A DNA stretch of 64,000 nucleotides from Turnera subulata (GCA_028386065.3 JAKUCV010001569.1:1-64000); one strand, 5' to 3'; positions 34,981-48,036 are shown, counted from the stretch's first letter. Numbers and translations are program-made. The notes: generated by a model not told the origin, from the letters alone.

Positions 34981-35667
34981 TTCATCAACAGATGTAGGTT
35001 CGTGATCCTCATTTTCTCCGCAATATTTAGCGCTATACTATATGCAGAAATCCCGTCGACGGTTATTTCACGTCGGTTCCATCTTGTTCCTGGCACAGTA
35101 TAATTGATCGATATCTCATTATTTTCATTTATTTCAAGTACCTGAGTTACTTCTGAAACTTTATCAATTGTGTCAGGAACCTCTTCTGGAGGATTTTCCT
35201 CTTTCTGAGGATTTTCAATTTAACCTCTACTGGAGGTCTTATTTTCTCGTCGGGCCGTCTTGTATCTTTTTTCCTTTTTCTCCATCGAGAATTTTTATCT
35301 TTGAAACCGAGAGGTATTCCACCCTTTCGGCGTACTCTAAATTCTTTTGCATTCTTTAATTATTCTTCTGGAATATCAATTCGAATAGGAGTATTTGTAG
35401 CTGGTATATATGATTTGGTCACTCTATTTAAATCAATAAATGCGTCTGAAAATTGATTTACTAAATGTTTTGCAAATGAATCATCTTTTGAACTTCAAAT
35501 TCACACTAATTTGTTCGAAAATCAAAACCAGATATTGATATAGCATTTCAAAAACCTCTTAATCTAGCTACTTATTTTCTCCCCCTGAAGTTGGATAAAC
35601 ATTTTATCAAATTGACAATATATAAATCTTATTGTAAATGAATCTCCAGTTGCTGTTTTCAATTATT

Positions 35668-35963
35668 TTATAACTGATGGAGATTCATATCCAACTTATA
35701 TTCCCAATCTTCTTTGAGCACCCACTTTAGATCCCTGTGGTGGAGCAATTGGTGCATAACCAAAGGTCTATAGATGGGAGATATTAGGTTCATGACCATG
35801 AACCAATTGAATCGGAAGATCTTATGATAACTTGTTGGCCTGATGCGCACATGTGTTGTTATACATCCCCAAGTAGTAAAGGGGAGTTTACTTCTTATCA
35901 ATAATGGCCTTGCAACCAACTGGAGGTGTTTAATGAAGAATTTTGCTAGACCATTTTGGGTAT
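35668..35963 (-). pseudogene. copia B integrase remnant, part 1
   Basis: TQNGLAKFFIKHLQLVARPL then a degraded RPTSYHKI block matches the copia integrase core (HTQNGLAESFIKRLQLIARPL). It is interrupted exactly at the TQNGLA motif by the solo LTR at 35964. Confidence 0.75.
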
Positions 35964-37542
35964 TGTGAACACCCAAATTTGACCCACGAATTTTCTATTA
36001 AAATTGGATTTTATACATACTTGAACTTCAGATTGATGAGATAATTCAATCCGAGGATTAAGACATGTCTAGAATTTAATTTGATATAATTAATATATTT
36101 TGATAATTTAAACCTCAATATGTTTGAACCCTAGGATTAATGAGATGATTTGGTCTTAGGATAAAATGTATAATAAGGTTTATTTACATTAAAATATATT
36201 CCATTTCATTACTTGGGCTCTTTTGGCTATTTTTAACCCAATAATATTGAGATGATTTATCTTTGGGTTAGGAAAGGATTTAGGGGTCCAAGTTAATGAA
36301 TTCTCCAGAGTTTATCCAGCCAATTAACACATTTCTTGCAGGTTAATTTTAGCTCTGATTTTCGTGGAAAATCAGAGTTAAATCATCATTTAATTAGATT
36401 TTGTGTTTTTGGTATGATTTTGGCTTAAATGGATGTTAATGTGAGTCAATCAATTAGGAGATGATTAGGGGGAGTACTAATCAAGAAAAGGTGTGATTCT
36501 GGGATGATTAGGGGTTGATTATGCGGTAGGATCAAATCAGGACAGAATTAGGAGGATAGGGGGCCAGAAATGGAAAGAACGCACAAATTCGGGAGGACCT
36601 GGCGGCCATTTCGGGATGTCCGCTAGGACCTGGCGGTCAAGCTCCCCATGTCCGCCAGGACCTGGCGGTCATCAGTGCCCAGAATCTCTGATTTTGCCGA
36701 TTTTCATTCCTAATTGGATTCTACGCGGTTTTGGACCAGATTTTCGGGCATAATCTTCACCATTAAGTAGGTCCACGCCCCTAGGCTTCCAAGAGCACTT
36801 TAAATAGGACCCCTCACAAACATTTCAAGGGACACACAATCTTTCTCACACATACACCCATAAGCCTTGAGTGCTTGGAGAAGCTCTACTTCTCCAAGTC
36901 TACAGATACATTCTTAGGCAGAAACCCTAGAGAAATTTTGTGGGAGGCATCAATAGTAGTCCAGCAAGGAAGAGTCAAGAAGAGGATCAACCATTGAGCT
37001 TTGAAATGGAAAGAAGGTGGGTGTAGAACTCAACCCATTGCAAGGAGCTAGAGGAGGGCTACAGGAGGTAACACTAAACCTTGTTTTGATTAATCCTTGT
37101 TGATTATATGCTGATGCTTTTGATGATGTAAGTGGCTGATTTGTGCCTTGTTTAGAACTACGTGGCTTTGACCCCGGTCACTCGGGTACGTAGGTAGTCT
37201 CGGTCTTACAACGGGATGCAAGTCAAATCTTTTTCTTCTCCCCCATTCTTTTACTTTCCACATATGCACACTTGCACAAGGCACACTTGTATTCTTCAAT
37301 TACACAAGGTCTCGACCCAACACGGATGGGTGCCTAACACCTTCCCATCTGTGACAAACCCCTGATTCCATGTCTTTGATTCTCCATGTCCATGTAGCCT
37401 AAAGGAGTCATGTAATGGTTTTTCCCAAGTTTTGCCCTTAATAAAATTTGGGTGGCGACTCCAATGTTGTGGGATTGACCCGAGGAAGAAGGTGAAAGGA
37501 TTAGGTGAATAGGCCCAAGTGATTTTAGATCGGGTATTCACA
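35964..37542. mobile_element. Solo LTR inserted in copia B integrase
   Basis: 1,579 bp with ends TGTGAACACCC and GGGTATTCACA, which are inverted complements apart from one base. The flanking 5-mers are ggtat (35959-35963) and ggtag (37543-37547), and joining the copia sequence across them gives a continuous integrase motif. No interior and no second LTR. It contains GC-rich hairpin repeats at 36594-36670. The family was not identified. Confidence 0.85.
36594..36670. repeat. Three GC-rich hairpin repeats in the solo LTR
   Basis: AGGACCTGGCGG occurs at 36594, 36625 and 36657 (31-32 bp apart). The third copy is part of a perfect hairpin CCGCCAG-GAC-CTGGCGG (36652-36668), the second of one with a single mismatch. 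The surrounding LTR is AT-rich. Confidence 0.8.
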
Positions 37543-38043
37543 GGTAGGAACATGAGCTTCAAGATGTTCAACCATAATTCCAATTGGCATATAGTAAAAG
37601 GAATTCACCAGCATAATCAAGACATACAATCTTAATAGTATGATCATGGAAGTGTGCTCGTAATTTGATTAATGGTGAAAATAAGCGCGCAATGCCAAAT
37701 TTCGAAGGACAATAAGCACCAATAGGACCATCTCGTCGATGCATCGATTAAAACCGTAAACTACCTAAATGGTCCACATAGCCGATGTATAGATCCACAA
37801 ATATCTCTCTGAATACTTTCCAAAAACACTAGTAATTCTAGGCCATCCTTATCATGTGAAGGCCGAATAATTAATTTTCCTTATGAGCAAGCAAGCACAT
37901 GAAAATTTATTATATTGGAAAAACTTTTGGTTTTTCCAATGAATGACCAAATGAATATTCAATAATTCCACGCATCATTACTGATCCGAGATGGCCCAAT
38001 CGGTCATGCCAAACAAGAAATTCACGAGCCAACTTCGAGTTGG
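37543..38043 (-). pseudogene. copia B integrase remnant, part 2, and GAG-pre-integrase
   Basis: Minus strand: LDYAGEF...NWNYG then EHLEAHVP, continuing the integrase core interrupted by the solo LTR. Further on is a HDRLGHLGSVMMRGII stretch (about 38009-37960) of the GAG-pre-integrase zinc region. It is cut at 38043 by the Athila element. Confidence 0.7.
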
Positions 38044-39361
38044 TGATGTGCATGAAATTACATACTTTTTACAGCGCACACTGCTGTCTTTTGGCCTTGT
38101 ATTCATCATAAATTCATGCATTCAGAAATCAATTCATGCATTTAGACTACCTTTACTTACTCTTGGTTGTTCTCAAGTGCAATTTGGCACAATTTGGAGC
38201 TAATTTGGAGATTTGTTGTTCAACAGTGCCGCTGCCTGCAGAAACAGTCCAGACAGGTAGCAACGCCACTGTTGACAAGAAGCTCTGACCCAGGACTTTA
38301 TTTTGGACGAATTTCACCTACATATTAGGAGCATGAAGTCGATGCACTTGGGAACTCCTCCTTTGGAAAGAAGTCTATTTTTGACACTTTTATAAAGATT
38401 GCTTATTCGCTAAGAATTAGGGTTTTGGTTGAAGACTTGAGCATATAAATAGAGAAGAGATAAAACCCTAAAGAGATCGTTGGCTACAGCTCTGAAGTCG
38501 GAAAAAAGAAGTCTGACGGCTAGAAGAAAAGTGATTTGTTTTAGGGTTTTAGAAATGTAATGTCGAAAACTCTTTCTATATTGTTTTTGTCTTTCTCCAC
38601 GAACTAATTCTTCTATCTAGATTCATGGGGTGTAGTTACAGTATTGAAGCTTAATTTATAATTCAGTTTCTGGTTTCTTTTAATTATTTTTATCTTGATT
38701 TGATATAGAGAGCATAACAGTGTCTGCGGCCTGATCACCCTCAAACACCATCTTAGACGCCTTAGTGATGCACCTAATGGAGAAACTAAGAACTCAGACC
38801 GTCCTATATCAAGCCTCTGCCTTACTGATTGTCGAAAGAGTTTTTTTATGGTAGTTGAGGATAACAGCGCCTGGTAGAGCAGCACTGCACCCTAGGAAAG
38901 AGCTTCAGTGGCGAAAACGGGCTGTTCAGAACTAGGGTAGGTTTATTTCTACACATGACAGTAGTCATAATTACTTTAGGTCAGGTTCCCTTTCAAGGTA
39001 GGCGAGTTAAAGCACTAGAACATTGGATTATAGTTAGGCAGCGACGTTGTAGTGAACCCCGGGCAACCTAGGTCTCCCAATCACTGCGTTTTCTACTCCA
39101 CGAAATCAATCCTAGCTTTTACTTCTTGTTTGTTCTTTTGCCAATTTAGCAACGCTTTTATTCTCGTTAATTTACTTGCTGTTTATTTAGTTCATCATCG
39201 AATTCAAACACTGCTCCTTAATCTCAGATTTTATTTACCATTTATTGTTCTTAAAGTCTAATTAATCGAGAGCTTGAGGTCAGTATTATTTCACAGTCCC
39301 TGTGATTCGACCTTATTTACTACAGCAATGTTGTGCACTTGCAGCCAGTTTTGTACGAACA
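38044..39361 (+). repeat. 5' LTR of Athila element
   Basis: 1,318 bp, TGATGTGCATG to ACGAACA. Its first 757 bp recur at 45804-46570 with many substitutions, showing an old insertion. Confidence 0.8.
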
Positions 39362-39367
39362 AGTTTT

Positions 39368-39384
39368 TGGTGCCGTAACCGGAG
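39368..39384 (+). other. Athila primer-binding site
   Basis: TGGTGCCGTAACCGGAG, two bases plus AG after the LTR end. It differs from the usual Athila site at a few positions. Confidence 0.65.
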
Positions 39385-39504
39385 ACTGCGCTTAATAATA
39401 CTACTTAGTGTTTACGCTTGATTAGGCTCTTTATTGTTATCTGATTTCTTTGTTTTCTTGTGACAGGATACTAACAGCGCCCACTATCGTGTCCCCAGCG
39501 GTGT

Positions 39505-40761
39505 ATGCAAACCAGAAGTAAGGCTCCTGAGCTTGTACACATCCCTGACATTGAAGGCACTGCTAGGCGACTCCTTAAGCTGACAAAGCAATAGAAAGCA
39601 AAGGAGAAGGAGCAAGTAGCGACAGTGGCCAATATCAACTCACCTAACAACCAAGACGATATGCCTCGTATTGACAACGACAACCTCATCAATCCAGTGG
39701 TTGTTGATCCTCTCAACCAGGTGCCTATTGTCGTTCCACCAGGTCCTATTGCTCAACAGTGACTACCACAGCACGCTGTAGAGGGCCAATTCGTCGATCC
39801 CTTCGCCAACATTCCCAATCTGCCGATGAATCAGCTCATGCGGCCCCGCCACATAACTCCTGTCAGAGCCATAGCACCCTTGAATATTAATGACCTTTTT
39901 TAGCTTAAAACTAATCTCATTCAGATGGTGTAGAATAAGCAATTCGGCGGGACCATATTGGAGGACACAAACCTTAACCGAAGGGAGTTCCTGGACATCT
40001 GTGGCACCACAAGAATTTGTGGGTGTCCTAAAGACATTAAAAAGTTGCATTTGTTCAAATTTTCTCTAAGGGATGGGGCAAAACGATGGCTGAAGACACT
40101 ACCAGTAGGCAACATCACTACTTGGGCACAAATGGAGGAAGCATTCCTAAAGAAGTATTTCTCTGACACTAAGATGGATGAGCTTCGCAGCAAGATCTGT
40201 AGCTTCAAGCAGAACTGTGATGAAACTATGGTGGAGGCATGGGAAAGATTTCAGGATTTGATCCTGCGCTGCCCCGCCCATATGGTGTATCCACCAGCGC
40301 TGCTGGGCATCTTTTATAGGGCTATGTCACCTGGAAATAGGCGCACCCTCGACGCTGCTGCTGGAGGAAAGTTTATGCTTGCACCATACAAAGATTCTAA
40401 GCGAATCATGCTTAACCTTGAAGATGACGATGAGCCGCGCAGTGGTACAAGGGGAGTGCACCAAGTCGACAAGACAACCAATCTGGATGCCCAAATTGCA
40501 GCCCTTACTAAACACTTCAAGGATTTTACGGCCAAGATGGTGCAAACAGTGGCTCAGGTACAAGCCGCTGCTTCAAATAATGTCTGTGAAATTTGCAATG
40601 GCTACCATTCTTTCCTTGAGTGTCCAGAGAAAAATTCAGAGGAGGCAAACTTCACTAACCGCCGCCCAAATCAACTATTCAGCAACTACAATCAGGGGTA
40701 TAACCAGGGCTGGCGATCAAACTCCAATCAAAACTATCAGAACCAAGGCCAACAGCAATAA
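39505..40761 (+). pseudogene. Athila gag
   Basis: One reading frame from Met at 39505 (MQTRSKAPELVHIPDIEGTA) to a TAA at 40759, with several internal stops before 39958. It then runs open with the capsid-like SLRDGAKRWLKTLPVGNITT and the zinc knuckle CEICNGYHSFLEC. Gag would form virus-like particles. The same frame continues into protease, so gag-pol was a single frame. Confidence 0.8.
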
Positions 40762-40854
40762 CAGCGCCAAGGAGGACAACATGGAGCATCCTCCGAAAAT
40801 ATGGTATGATGAAATAGATGCTGGAGGGGCAAAATAGTTGATAAAGAGCTAAAC

Positions 40855-41985
40855 ATGCTGAAGGCCCATAATAAGATAATTGAGAATCAGGTTGCACAGT
40901 ACGCAGCGCAGCTGCAGCAACCACAGGGCAGGCTGCCGGGTCAAGCTGAAGCAAATCCGAAAGAGCAGTGCAATGCTGTGACGCTAAGGAGTGGGAAGGA
41001 GCTCCCAAATCTTTTTTCTAAATCGGCACAGGAGGCAAAGCCCAAATATAAGAAGGAACAAGAAGCAGCGCCTGGACCAGTGATGCTGCCGGAGGCTGCA
41101 CCCAAGAAAAAGCCACTTCCAGAACCTTTTCAGCCGCCACTACCATATCCGTAGGTTTCCAGAAAGATCAAGCTTGAGGATCAGTATAAGAAGTTTGTGG
41201 ATATGTTTAGTGGGCTTCGGTTGGAAATTCCATTCACCACTGTTTTGGATCAAATTCCTATATGTGCAAAATTTCTGAAGGAGATCCTCACCAATAAGCG
41301 TATTGTGGAGAAGCAAACTGTGGCTTTGACAGCTAATTGTAGTGCCGTGTTCCAGCACCAAATTCACAGCCCCAAGCTGGGCGATCCAGGGAGTATTTTT
41401 ATTCCTTGTGAAATTGGCACTCAGTATTTTAACAGAGCTTTATGTGACTTAGGGGAAAGTGTGAGCTTGATGCCTTTATTTGCAGCATAACAATTGGACT
41501 TTAGGGAGATTAAACCTACCCATATGGTGCTACAGCTCGCCGACCGATCCATTAAACATCCCGTTGGAGTCCTGGAAGATGTGCCTGTGAAAGTAGGGAA
41601 GTTCTTCATTCCCTGTCATTTTGTAATCATGGATATGAAGCTTGACGAACAGACTCTGATCATCCTTGGGAGACCTTTTCTAGCCACAGCGGGCGCGCTG
41701 GTTGATGCGAGAGATGGCAGCGTGACACTTAGAGTGGGGGAGGAAACTGTTGAGTTTACTGTACAGAAGGCTATGAAGTCTGAGCTCCCCACTAGTGCCT
41801 GCTATATGGTTCGGAACCTTATTGATGGTTTGGAGGACATTGTGGACACTGCTGATGCACTATTAGCATGCTTGGCTAATAGTGCGACATTTAAGGATGA
41901 AGACCCTGCTGGGGGAGATGTGTCTCATATGTTATCCACCACTCTAGTCGTACACCCCTCACAGCAAGTGTTTGAAGTGCTTTAG
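40855..41985 (+). pseudogene. Athila protease region
   Basis: Same frame as gag, with in-frame stops at 41152, 41488 and 41983. It contains NAVTLRSGKELP, CAKFLKEILTNKRIVEKQTV and the aspartic protease motif ALCDLGESVSLMP, where the usual Ala after DLG is Glu. IILGRPFLATAGALVD and TLRVGEE are also present. Confidence 0.8.
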
Positions 41986-42027
41986 CGACCAACTGCAGAC
42001 GCTGCTACACCAGCAGCTACACCAAAG

Positions 42028-43100
42028 GTGGAACTGAAACCACTTCCACCCCATTTTAGGTATGATTTCCTAGGCCTTAATAATACTTTCCCAATTATTA
42101 GTAGTGCTGACCTTTTTGCAGGTGAGAGAGATGCTTTGGTGAGTATACTCAAGCAGCACCGCATCGCTATCGGGTACATTATGGATGATATTATAGGAAT
42201 CAACCGCTCTCTCTACTTGCATAGCATCCCACTGGAGGAGGGATGCAAGGCCACGGTTGAGCACTAGAGGAGGCTCAGCGAGAACATGAAGGAGGTGGTC
42301 ACTGGGATCGTTTTTCCCATCTCGGATAGCCCATGGGTGAGCCCGGTGCATGTGGTACCCAAGATGGGAGGGATGAAGGTGGTCCGTAATGACAATAATG
42401 AGGTAATTTCTACCCGCACAGTGACGGGGTGGAGCATGTGCAATGACTATCGCAAGCTTAACAACCTCACCCGTAAGGACCATTTTCCCCTTCCATTCTT
42501 TGATAAGATGCTTGAGCGCCTTGCCAAGCATAACACTTCTACTATTTGGATGGGTATTAACGATTCTTTCGGATTTCCATCCATTATAATGATCAAGAGA
42601 AGACTACATTCATCTGTCCCTATGGCACGTTTGCGTACAGGCGCATGATCTATGGTTTGTGTAATGCGCCTGCTACTTTTCAGCGTTGCATGATTAGCAT
42701 ATTTTGTGATTTTATTGAGCACATCATGGAAGTTTTCATCGTTGATTTTTCTTTATATGGTACTTCATTTGATAATTGCTTGAAGAATCTAATCAAAGTA
42801 TTGCAGCACTGTGAGGAGACCCATTTAGTTCTAAATTGGGAAAAGTGCCACTTTATGGTAAGGGAAGGCATTGTACTGGGACACTTAGTCTCAGCACGTG
42901 GTATTGATGTGGATAAGGCAAAGATTGAGGTTATTGAAAAATTGCCTATACCCAGCAATATTAGAGCTGTTTGTAGTTTTCATGCCCATGCTGGTTTCTA
43001 TCGATGCTTTATTAAGGACTTCTCAAAGATTGCAAAGCCTTTGATGAACCTCCATAATAAAAATGTCGACTTTGTATTTGATCAACCCTTTTAAGATGCT
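42028..43100 (+). pseudogene. Athila reverse transcriptase
   Basis: It contains SPWVSPVHVVPKMGG, NDYRKLNN, HFPLPFFDKMLERLA, then a frameshift at about 42570-42645, then MIYGLCNAPATFQRCM and LHACGFYR-like HAHAGFYRCF. The catalytic motif, normally FMDDF, reads FIVDF, so one catalytic aspartate is lost. It cannot be active. Confidence 0.85.
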
Positions 43101-43540
43101 TTTTGCAGGTTAAAGCAGGCGCTGGTGACCGCACCGATCATGCAGCCCCCTGACTGGACACTGTTATTCGAGATTATGACTGATGCCAGCGATCATGTTG
43201 TTGGTACTGTGCTAGGGCAGAGGAAAGATGGCAAGTTGCATGCCATATATTACACCTGCCGCTTCTTGGATGATGCCTAGCTGAACTACGCCACCACTGA
43301 GAAGGAGCTGCTAGCAGTGGTGTCTGCCATTGAAAAATTCTAGTCCTATCTTCTTGGGTCAAAGGTGATGGTCCATACTGATCATGCTGCATTGAAATAC
43401 CTCTTGACCAAGAAGGAAGCCAAACCCTGACATATTTGTTGGATTCTGTTGCTCTAAGAATTCGACTTGGAGACAGTTGATAAGAAAGGGACCGAGAATG
43501 CTGTGGCAGACCATCTCTCCCGGATTGTTCTAAATCGGGA
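43101..43540 (+). pseudogene. Athila RNase H
   Basis: FEIMTDASDHVVGTVLGQRK, LNYATTEKELLAVVSAIEKF and HTDHAALKYLLTKKEAKP are recognisable in one frame with stops at 43278, 43341, 43428 and 43455. It ends with ENAVADHLSRI. Confidence 0.8.
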
Positions 43541-44768
43541 TTATTCACCTCTGCATCCACCTCCTATTAATGATCAGCTGCCAGACGACTACTTGGTGGC
43601 AGCAGTGTGCACTGTCTGGGCGACCAGATCTGCTGCTGAAATTTTTCGACTGGATTTCCCATGGTATGCACCCTATGTGAACTATATCGTCTGCGACGTA
43701 TTCCCACATAATATCAGCTATTCCCAGAAGAAGAAATTTCTATCTGATATCAAGCATTATTTCTATGCGAGCCTTACTGGTACAAGCGCTGTGGGGACAG
43801 CATCATTCGCAAGTGCTTACCTGAGGAGTCCCATAAAATGGTCATTGCCAGCTGCCATCAGACCCCCTACGGAGGGCATTATAGAGCCCAAAAGACGGCC
43901 ATCAAAGTACTTCATTCCGGTTTCTTTTGTCCAACAATCTTCAAAGATGCAAGGGAGTTTGTGAAGTCTTGTGACCGCTGCCAGTGCACTCGGAACATTT
44001 CGCAGTGCCACGAAGGTCCGCAGCAGGGGATGCTATTCATTGAGCAATTGATGTGTAGGGTATCGACTTCATGGGTCATTTCCCCTCTTCTAAGTCGAAT
44101 CAGTACTTCCTCGTCGCTGTTGACTATGTGACCAAGTGGGTTGAAGCCATTGCATCTTTAACCAATGATGGCCCTATTGTGATATGGTTTTTGAAGAAAA
44201 ACATCTTCACCAGATTTGGAGTTCCAAGGGTTATCATCAGTGATCGAGAATCCCACTTCTGCAAAAGGTTGTTTGCAACGCTGATGAAGCAATATGGGGT
44301 TTCTCATAGGGTTGCAACACCCTACCACCCTCAAATCAGTGGCCAAGTGGAGGATAAAGCCTACTAGGCTATAAAGGCTTTGAACATTGATGATCAAGAA
44401 GCAAGTGCTACTAGGCAGCTGCAACTTAACGAGAATGAAGAAATCTGCTGGAGGCATATGAGAACACTAAATTCTACAAAGAAAGGTCCAAGAGGTGGCA
44501 TGATAGCAATATCATTCGTAGACAATTCTAGGAAGGTGAACCAGTGTTACTATTCAATTCTCGCCTGAAGCTATTCCCTGGAAAACTTCAATCTCGATGG
44601 ACGGTACCATACACTGTGGTGAGAGTGTTTCCACATGGTGCTGTTGAGATTCAGAAGGGTGATGCCCCACCTTTTAAGGTGAACCACCAGCTGCTCAAAC
44701 GATACTTTCCCAATGCAGCAGTGGATGAGCCGACCATTGTTTCACTAGCAGCACCAGCTGTTGAGTGA
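43541..44768 (+). pseudogene. Athila integrase
   Basis: Spread over three frames: the H2C2 zinc region (HQTPYGGHYRAQKTAIKVLH ... CDRCQC) at about 43850-43990; the core ([40 protein letters not shown]) at 44071-44367; and the C-terminal [20 protein letters not shown] at 44553-44768. Frameshifts and stops separate them. Confidence 0.8.
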
Positions 44769-45803
44769 ACTGCTTTGAGTCCAGCTAAAAGATATGAAAG
44801 AAGTGCTGCCCGGGAGGATATGGTATTGTTTAAGGAGCTTAATTTCACTTTATTCTACCTATATCATTATATCATTTGACAATCTCGTTTGAGCCTAGGT
44901 TGATGGTCGATTTTTTTTTGATATTACCCACATCGTCACACCTTAGTTTTTTTTAGCCTTACACGACCATCATTGTGCTTTAAAGGACACTATTCTTTGA
45001 ATTTTTAGCCCGACCCTGTCTAATTTTTAGAGTGACAGTGTTGTGGCAGCGTCGCTGCTAGGTGAAAAAGATGGAGTATGTCAAAATTTTTGTATGGAGC
45101 TTGGTAATTCAATGACATGGAGAATTGAAATGTACCGTTTTAAGATCAAGGGAGTTTTATAAATAGGGGTGCACGAAAAAAAAATCAAAATCAAAGGAGA
45201 AAAGAGGTACCCGTTTGCTCCCTTGACAATTTTTACTTTTATATATTCTCCTATTCAATATGTGCTCCAATATTCTGGTTTTCTTTGTTTATGTACTTAA
45301 ATTGAAGACGAAGCTATTTGAGTTAGAATTTTAGAGGGTAAGCAACTACTGTTAGCCTATCTAATTTCCTTTCTTTTGTAGCCTAACCTATCCCCATTAC
45401 AAAACCAAGAAAGACCTATTGATCCTTGTTTATTGATCCTTGTTTATGCCTTGATGTTCATTAGTAGAGATTGCAAATTTTAGTCGGCTTATAAAATAGC
45501 AGTTTTTTGGCCCTGGTACATAAATTATCATATTGGCATAAGAAACTTTGATGGTTAATGTTTACTTACTGCTTTCTTTTGATCATCCATATATCTGCTA
45601 ACTTGGCTGGAATAGAACTGATGATTTTTCTTTCAAAAGAATATACAGGATATTGAGTAGTGAGCACTGTCGCGTGTGTGACAGGTGCTGTTGATGTGTT
45701 TAATTTGAGAAAGCACTTGTAATTTCTTGCAACATCATTTCTCTTTGTGTTCTTAATCGTGTTCTTGCTTGAGGACAAGCAAATGTTCAAGTTTGGGGGA
45801 ATT
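44769..45803 (+). other. Athila 3' untranslated interior
   Basis: About 1 kb after pol without a recognisable env-like frame. It ends in the polypurine tract GTTTGGGGGAATT (45791-45803). Confidence 0.6.
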
Positions 45804-46570
45804 TGATGTGCATGAAATTACATACTTTTTACAGCACACATTGTTATCTTTTGGCCTTGAATTCATTATAAATTCATGCATTTAGACATCAAAACACTTC
45901 CTTTTCAGTCAAAACTACCTTTCCTTACTCTTGGTTGTTCTCAGGTGCAATTTGGCTCAATTTGGAGCTTAATTGGTGATTTTTGGTTTAACAGCACCGC
46001 TGCCTGCAGAAACAGTCCAGACAGGTAGCAGGGCCGCTGTCGGCAAGAAGCTCTGACCCAGGACTTTATTTTGGACGAATTTCACCTACATATTATGAGC
46101 ATGAAGTCGGTGCACTTGGGAATATCCTCCTTTGGAAATAAGTCCATTTTTGTCACTTTTATAAAGATTACTTATTCGCAAAGAATTAGGATTTTGATTG
46201 AAGACTTGAGCATATAAATAGAGAAGAGACAAAACCCAAAAGAGATTGTTGGCTATAGCTCTGAAGTCGGCAAAAAGAAATCTGAAGGTTAGAAGAAAAG
46301 TGATTTGTTTTAGGGTTTTAGAATTGTAATGTCGACAACTCTTTCTTTATTGTTTTTATCTTTCTCCATGAACTAATTCTTCTATCTAGGTTCAAGGGAT
46401 GTAGTTACAGTATTGATGCTAAGTTTATAATTCAGTTTCTGGTTTCTTTTAATTTCTTTTTACCTTGATTTGATGTAGAGAGCTTAACAGTGTCTGCGGC
46501 CTGATCACCCTCAAACACCATCTTAGACTCCTTAGTGACGCACCTAACGGAGAAATTAAGAACTCAAACC
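45804..46570 (+). repeat. 3' LTR of Athila element, truncated
   Basis: Matches 38044-38800 and then stops at 46570, where AT-rich copia B sequence resumes. Confidence 0.8.
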
Positions 46571-47440
46571 AGAGTCAATATTATAGAAAATATTCACATT
46601 ATAACAGATAATATATTATAAAATAAATATAAGTAAAGTAAAATATAAAATAAATAAAATATAATAAAACATAACACATAATAATATGATAAAGCAGAAT
46701 ATAAAATAAAATCAATTTTTCTTTTGCACTTTTTTCTTAAAAGATGTATTCATATGCATCTTCTCGGTAAGCAAGATAAATAACAATATCAAGAAGCGAA
46801 TCTATTTGGAAGTTGATATCATGGTCATCATCTAAATAAAGTTGATTTCAACAATATTAAATTTGTCCTTCAGGGACACTTAGTAAAGTTTTATCAAATC
46901 CCTTGCTATACGGTATAATTGTGACCATTTGCATGTTCATGGCCATGGCCAATTATCAATCTACTCTCGCATTCGTTTCAGAGAATGGAGTAGAGTTAGT
47001 TGGACAAGACTCATCATTTTCATTAATACCTCATTATTTTGTTCAACCATGAGGAGGCATGAAATTAAATCTGAAATATTCGTAAAACCTTCATCATGAT
47101 ATTGCTGCTGCAAGAGCACATTTAATGCATAAAAATGGAGGATATATTTTTTTTCTAACATATCAACATCATTAATGTTGTCTCCAAGCAATTTGATCTG
47201 GGACTTATTCGAAACATAATTGAATTATATTCGTGCATAAATTAAAAATTTTGCAACCTCAGATGCATTTATTCATAACGAGCTATTTTAAAAATGAAAT
47301 TCTTCTGGTGGTCATATAATTCTTTTATATTCTTCCAAAGATCTGTAGGATTTTTTATAGTAAGACATTCAGTCTTTAGACTGGCATGAAGATGATGGCA
47401 AAGAAAAATTATAGCTTTCGCTTTATTTAAACTAGATGCT
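46571..47440 (-). pseudogene. copia B gag remnant
   Basis: The minus strand (47191-46961) reads DMLEKKYILHFYALNVLLQQ followed by QYHDEGFTNISDLISCLLMV and EQNNEVLMK. This is the UBN2/gag domain of copia elements (DMLEKTFSTFHASNVLLQQQYRxxGF). 46600-46730 is an AT-rich simple repeat. The zinc knuckle and protease were probably lost with the Athila-end deletion. Confidence 0.75.
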
Positions 47441-47610
47441 TTGTTTCTTTTTTTTTTTTTAAGGTATCTCCGAGACCATTAGCATCTAATGCTCATGACA
47501 ATTTTCTTCTGGAAATGTCAAAGGTCTCGAATTCAAGTTTTGTAATATTGATTATAATAACAGTAATGATAACAAAAGATACAAAACAAATATAAGGAGC
47601 ATTAGAAAAA

Positions 47611-47960
47611 TAATAATATAGAATATGCAATATATATATACTTATTCGATAAATTTTTCAGCAATATTAGTAGAATAATAATATAAAATTTGCATTATAT
47701 ATATATGCTTACTCAATAAATCTTTTAGCAGTATTAATAGAATAATAATATAGAATATGTAATATGTACATGCTTACTCATAAATCTTTCAGCAATATTA
47801 ATAGAATAATCATATAGAATATGTAATATGTACATGCTTACTCGATAAATCTTTCAGCAATATTAATAGAATAATAATATGTAATATGTAATATATACAT
47901 GCTTACAATAAATCTTTCAGCAATATTTATAGAGTAATAATATAGAACATGGAATATATA
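47611..47960. repeat. ~65-bp minisatellite in the copia B leader
   Basis: About five units of 64-67 bp, each with 'ttactcgataaatctttcag' followed by 'caatattaatagaataataa' or a variant; unit starts near 47640, 47707, 47772, 47836 and 47901. It lies between the primer site and gag. Confidence 0.85.
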
Positions 47961-48017
47961 TAGAAAGGATGAAAGTAGAAATAAGAAAAGTTTAGAAATA
48001 AGTACTTTATTTGGCTA

Positions 48018-48036
48018 GAGACTCGTGCTGATAACG
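48018..48036 (-). other. copia B primer-binding site
   Basis: Minus strand CGTTATCAGCACGAGTCTC directly after the 5' LTR end TTATAACA, a primer-site sequence common in plant copia elements. Confidence 0.65.

Larger units (their letters stand above)
38044..46570 (+). mobile_element. Athila-type Ty3/gypsy element, right LTR truncated
   Basis: The left LTR (38044-39361) and the first 767 bp of a right LTR (45804-46570) start TGATGTGCATGAAATTACAT. The primer site TGGTGCCGTAACCGGAG resembles the tRNA-Asp-type site of Athila (TGGCGCCGTTGCCGGGG). Degenerate gag, protease, reverse transcriptase, RNase H and integrase follow in that order on the plus strand. A polypurine tract (tttgggggaa) precedes the right LTR. 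The last ~560 bp of the right LTR and the right target duplication are deleted, so the left flank gttgg cannot be matched. It lies inside copia B. Confidence 0.88.
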
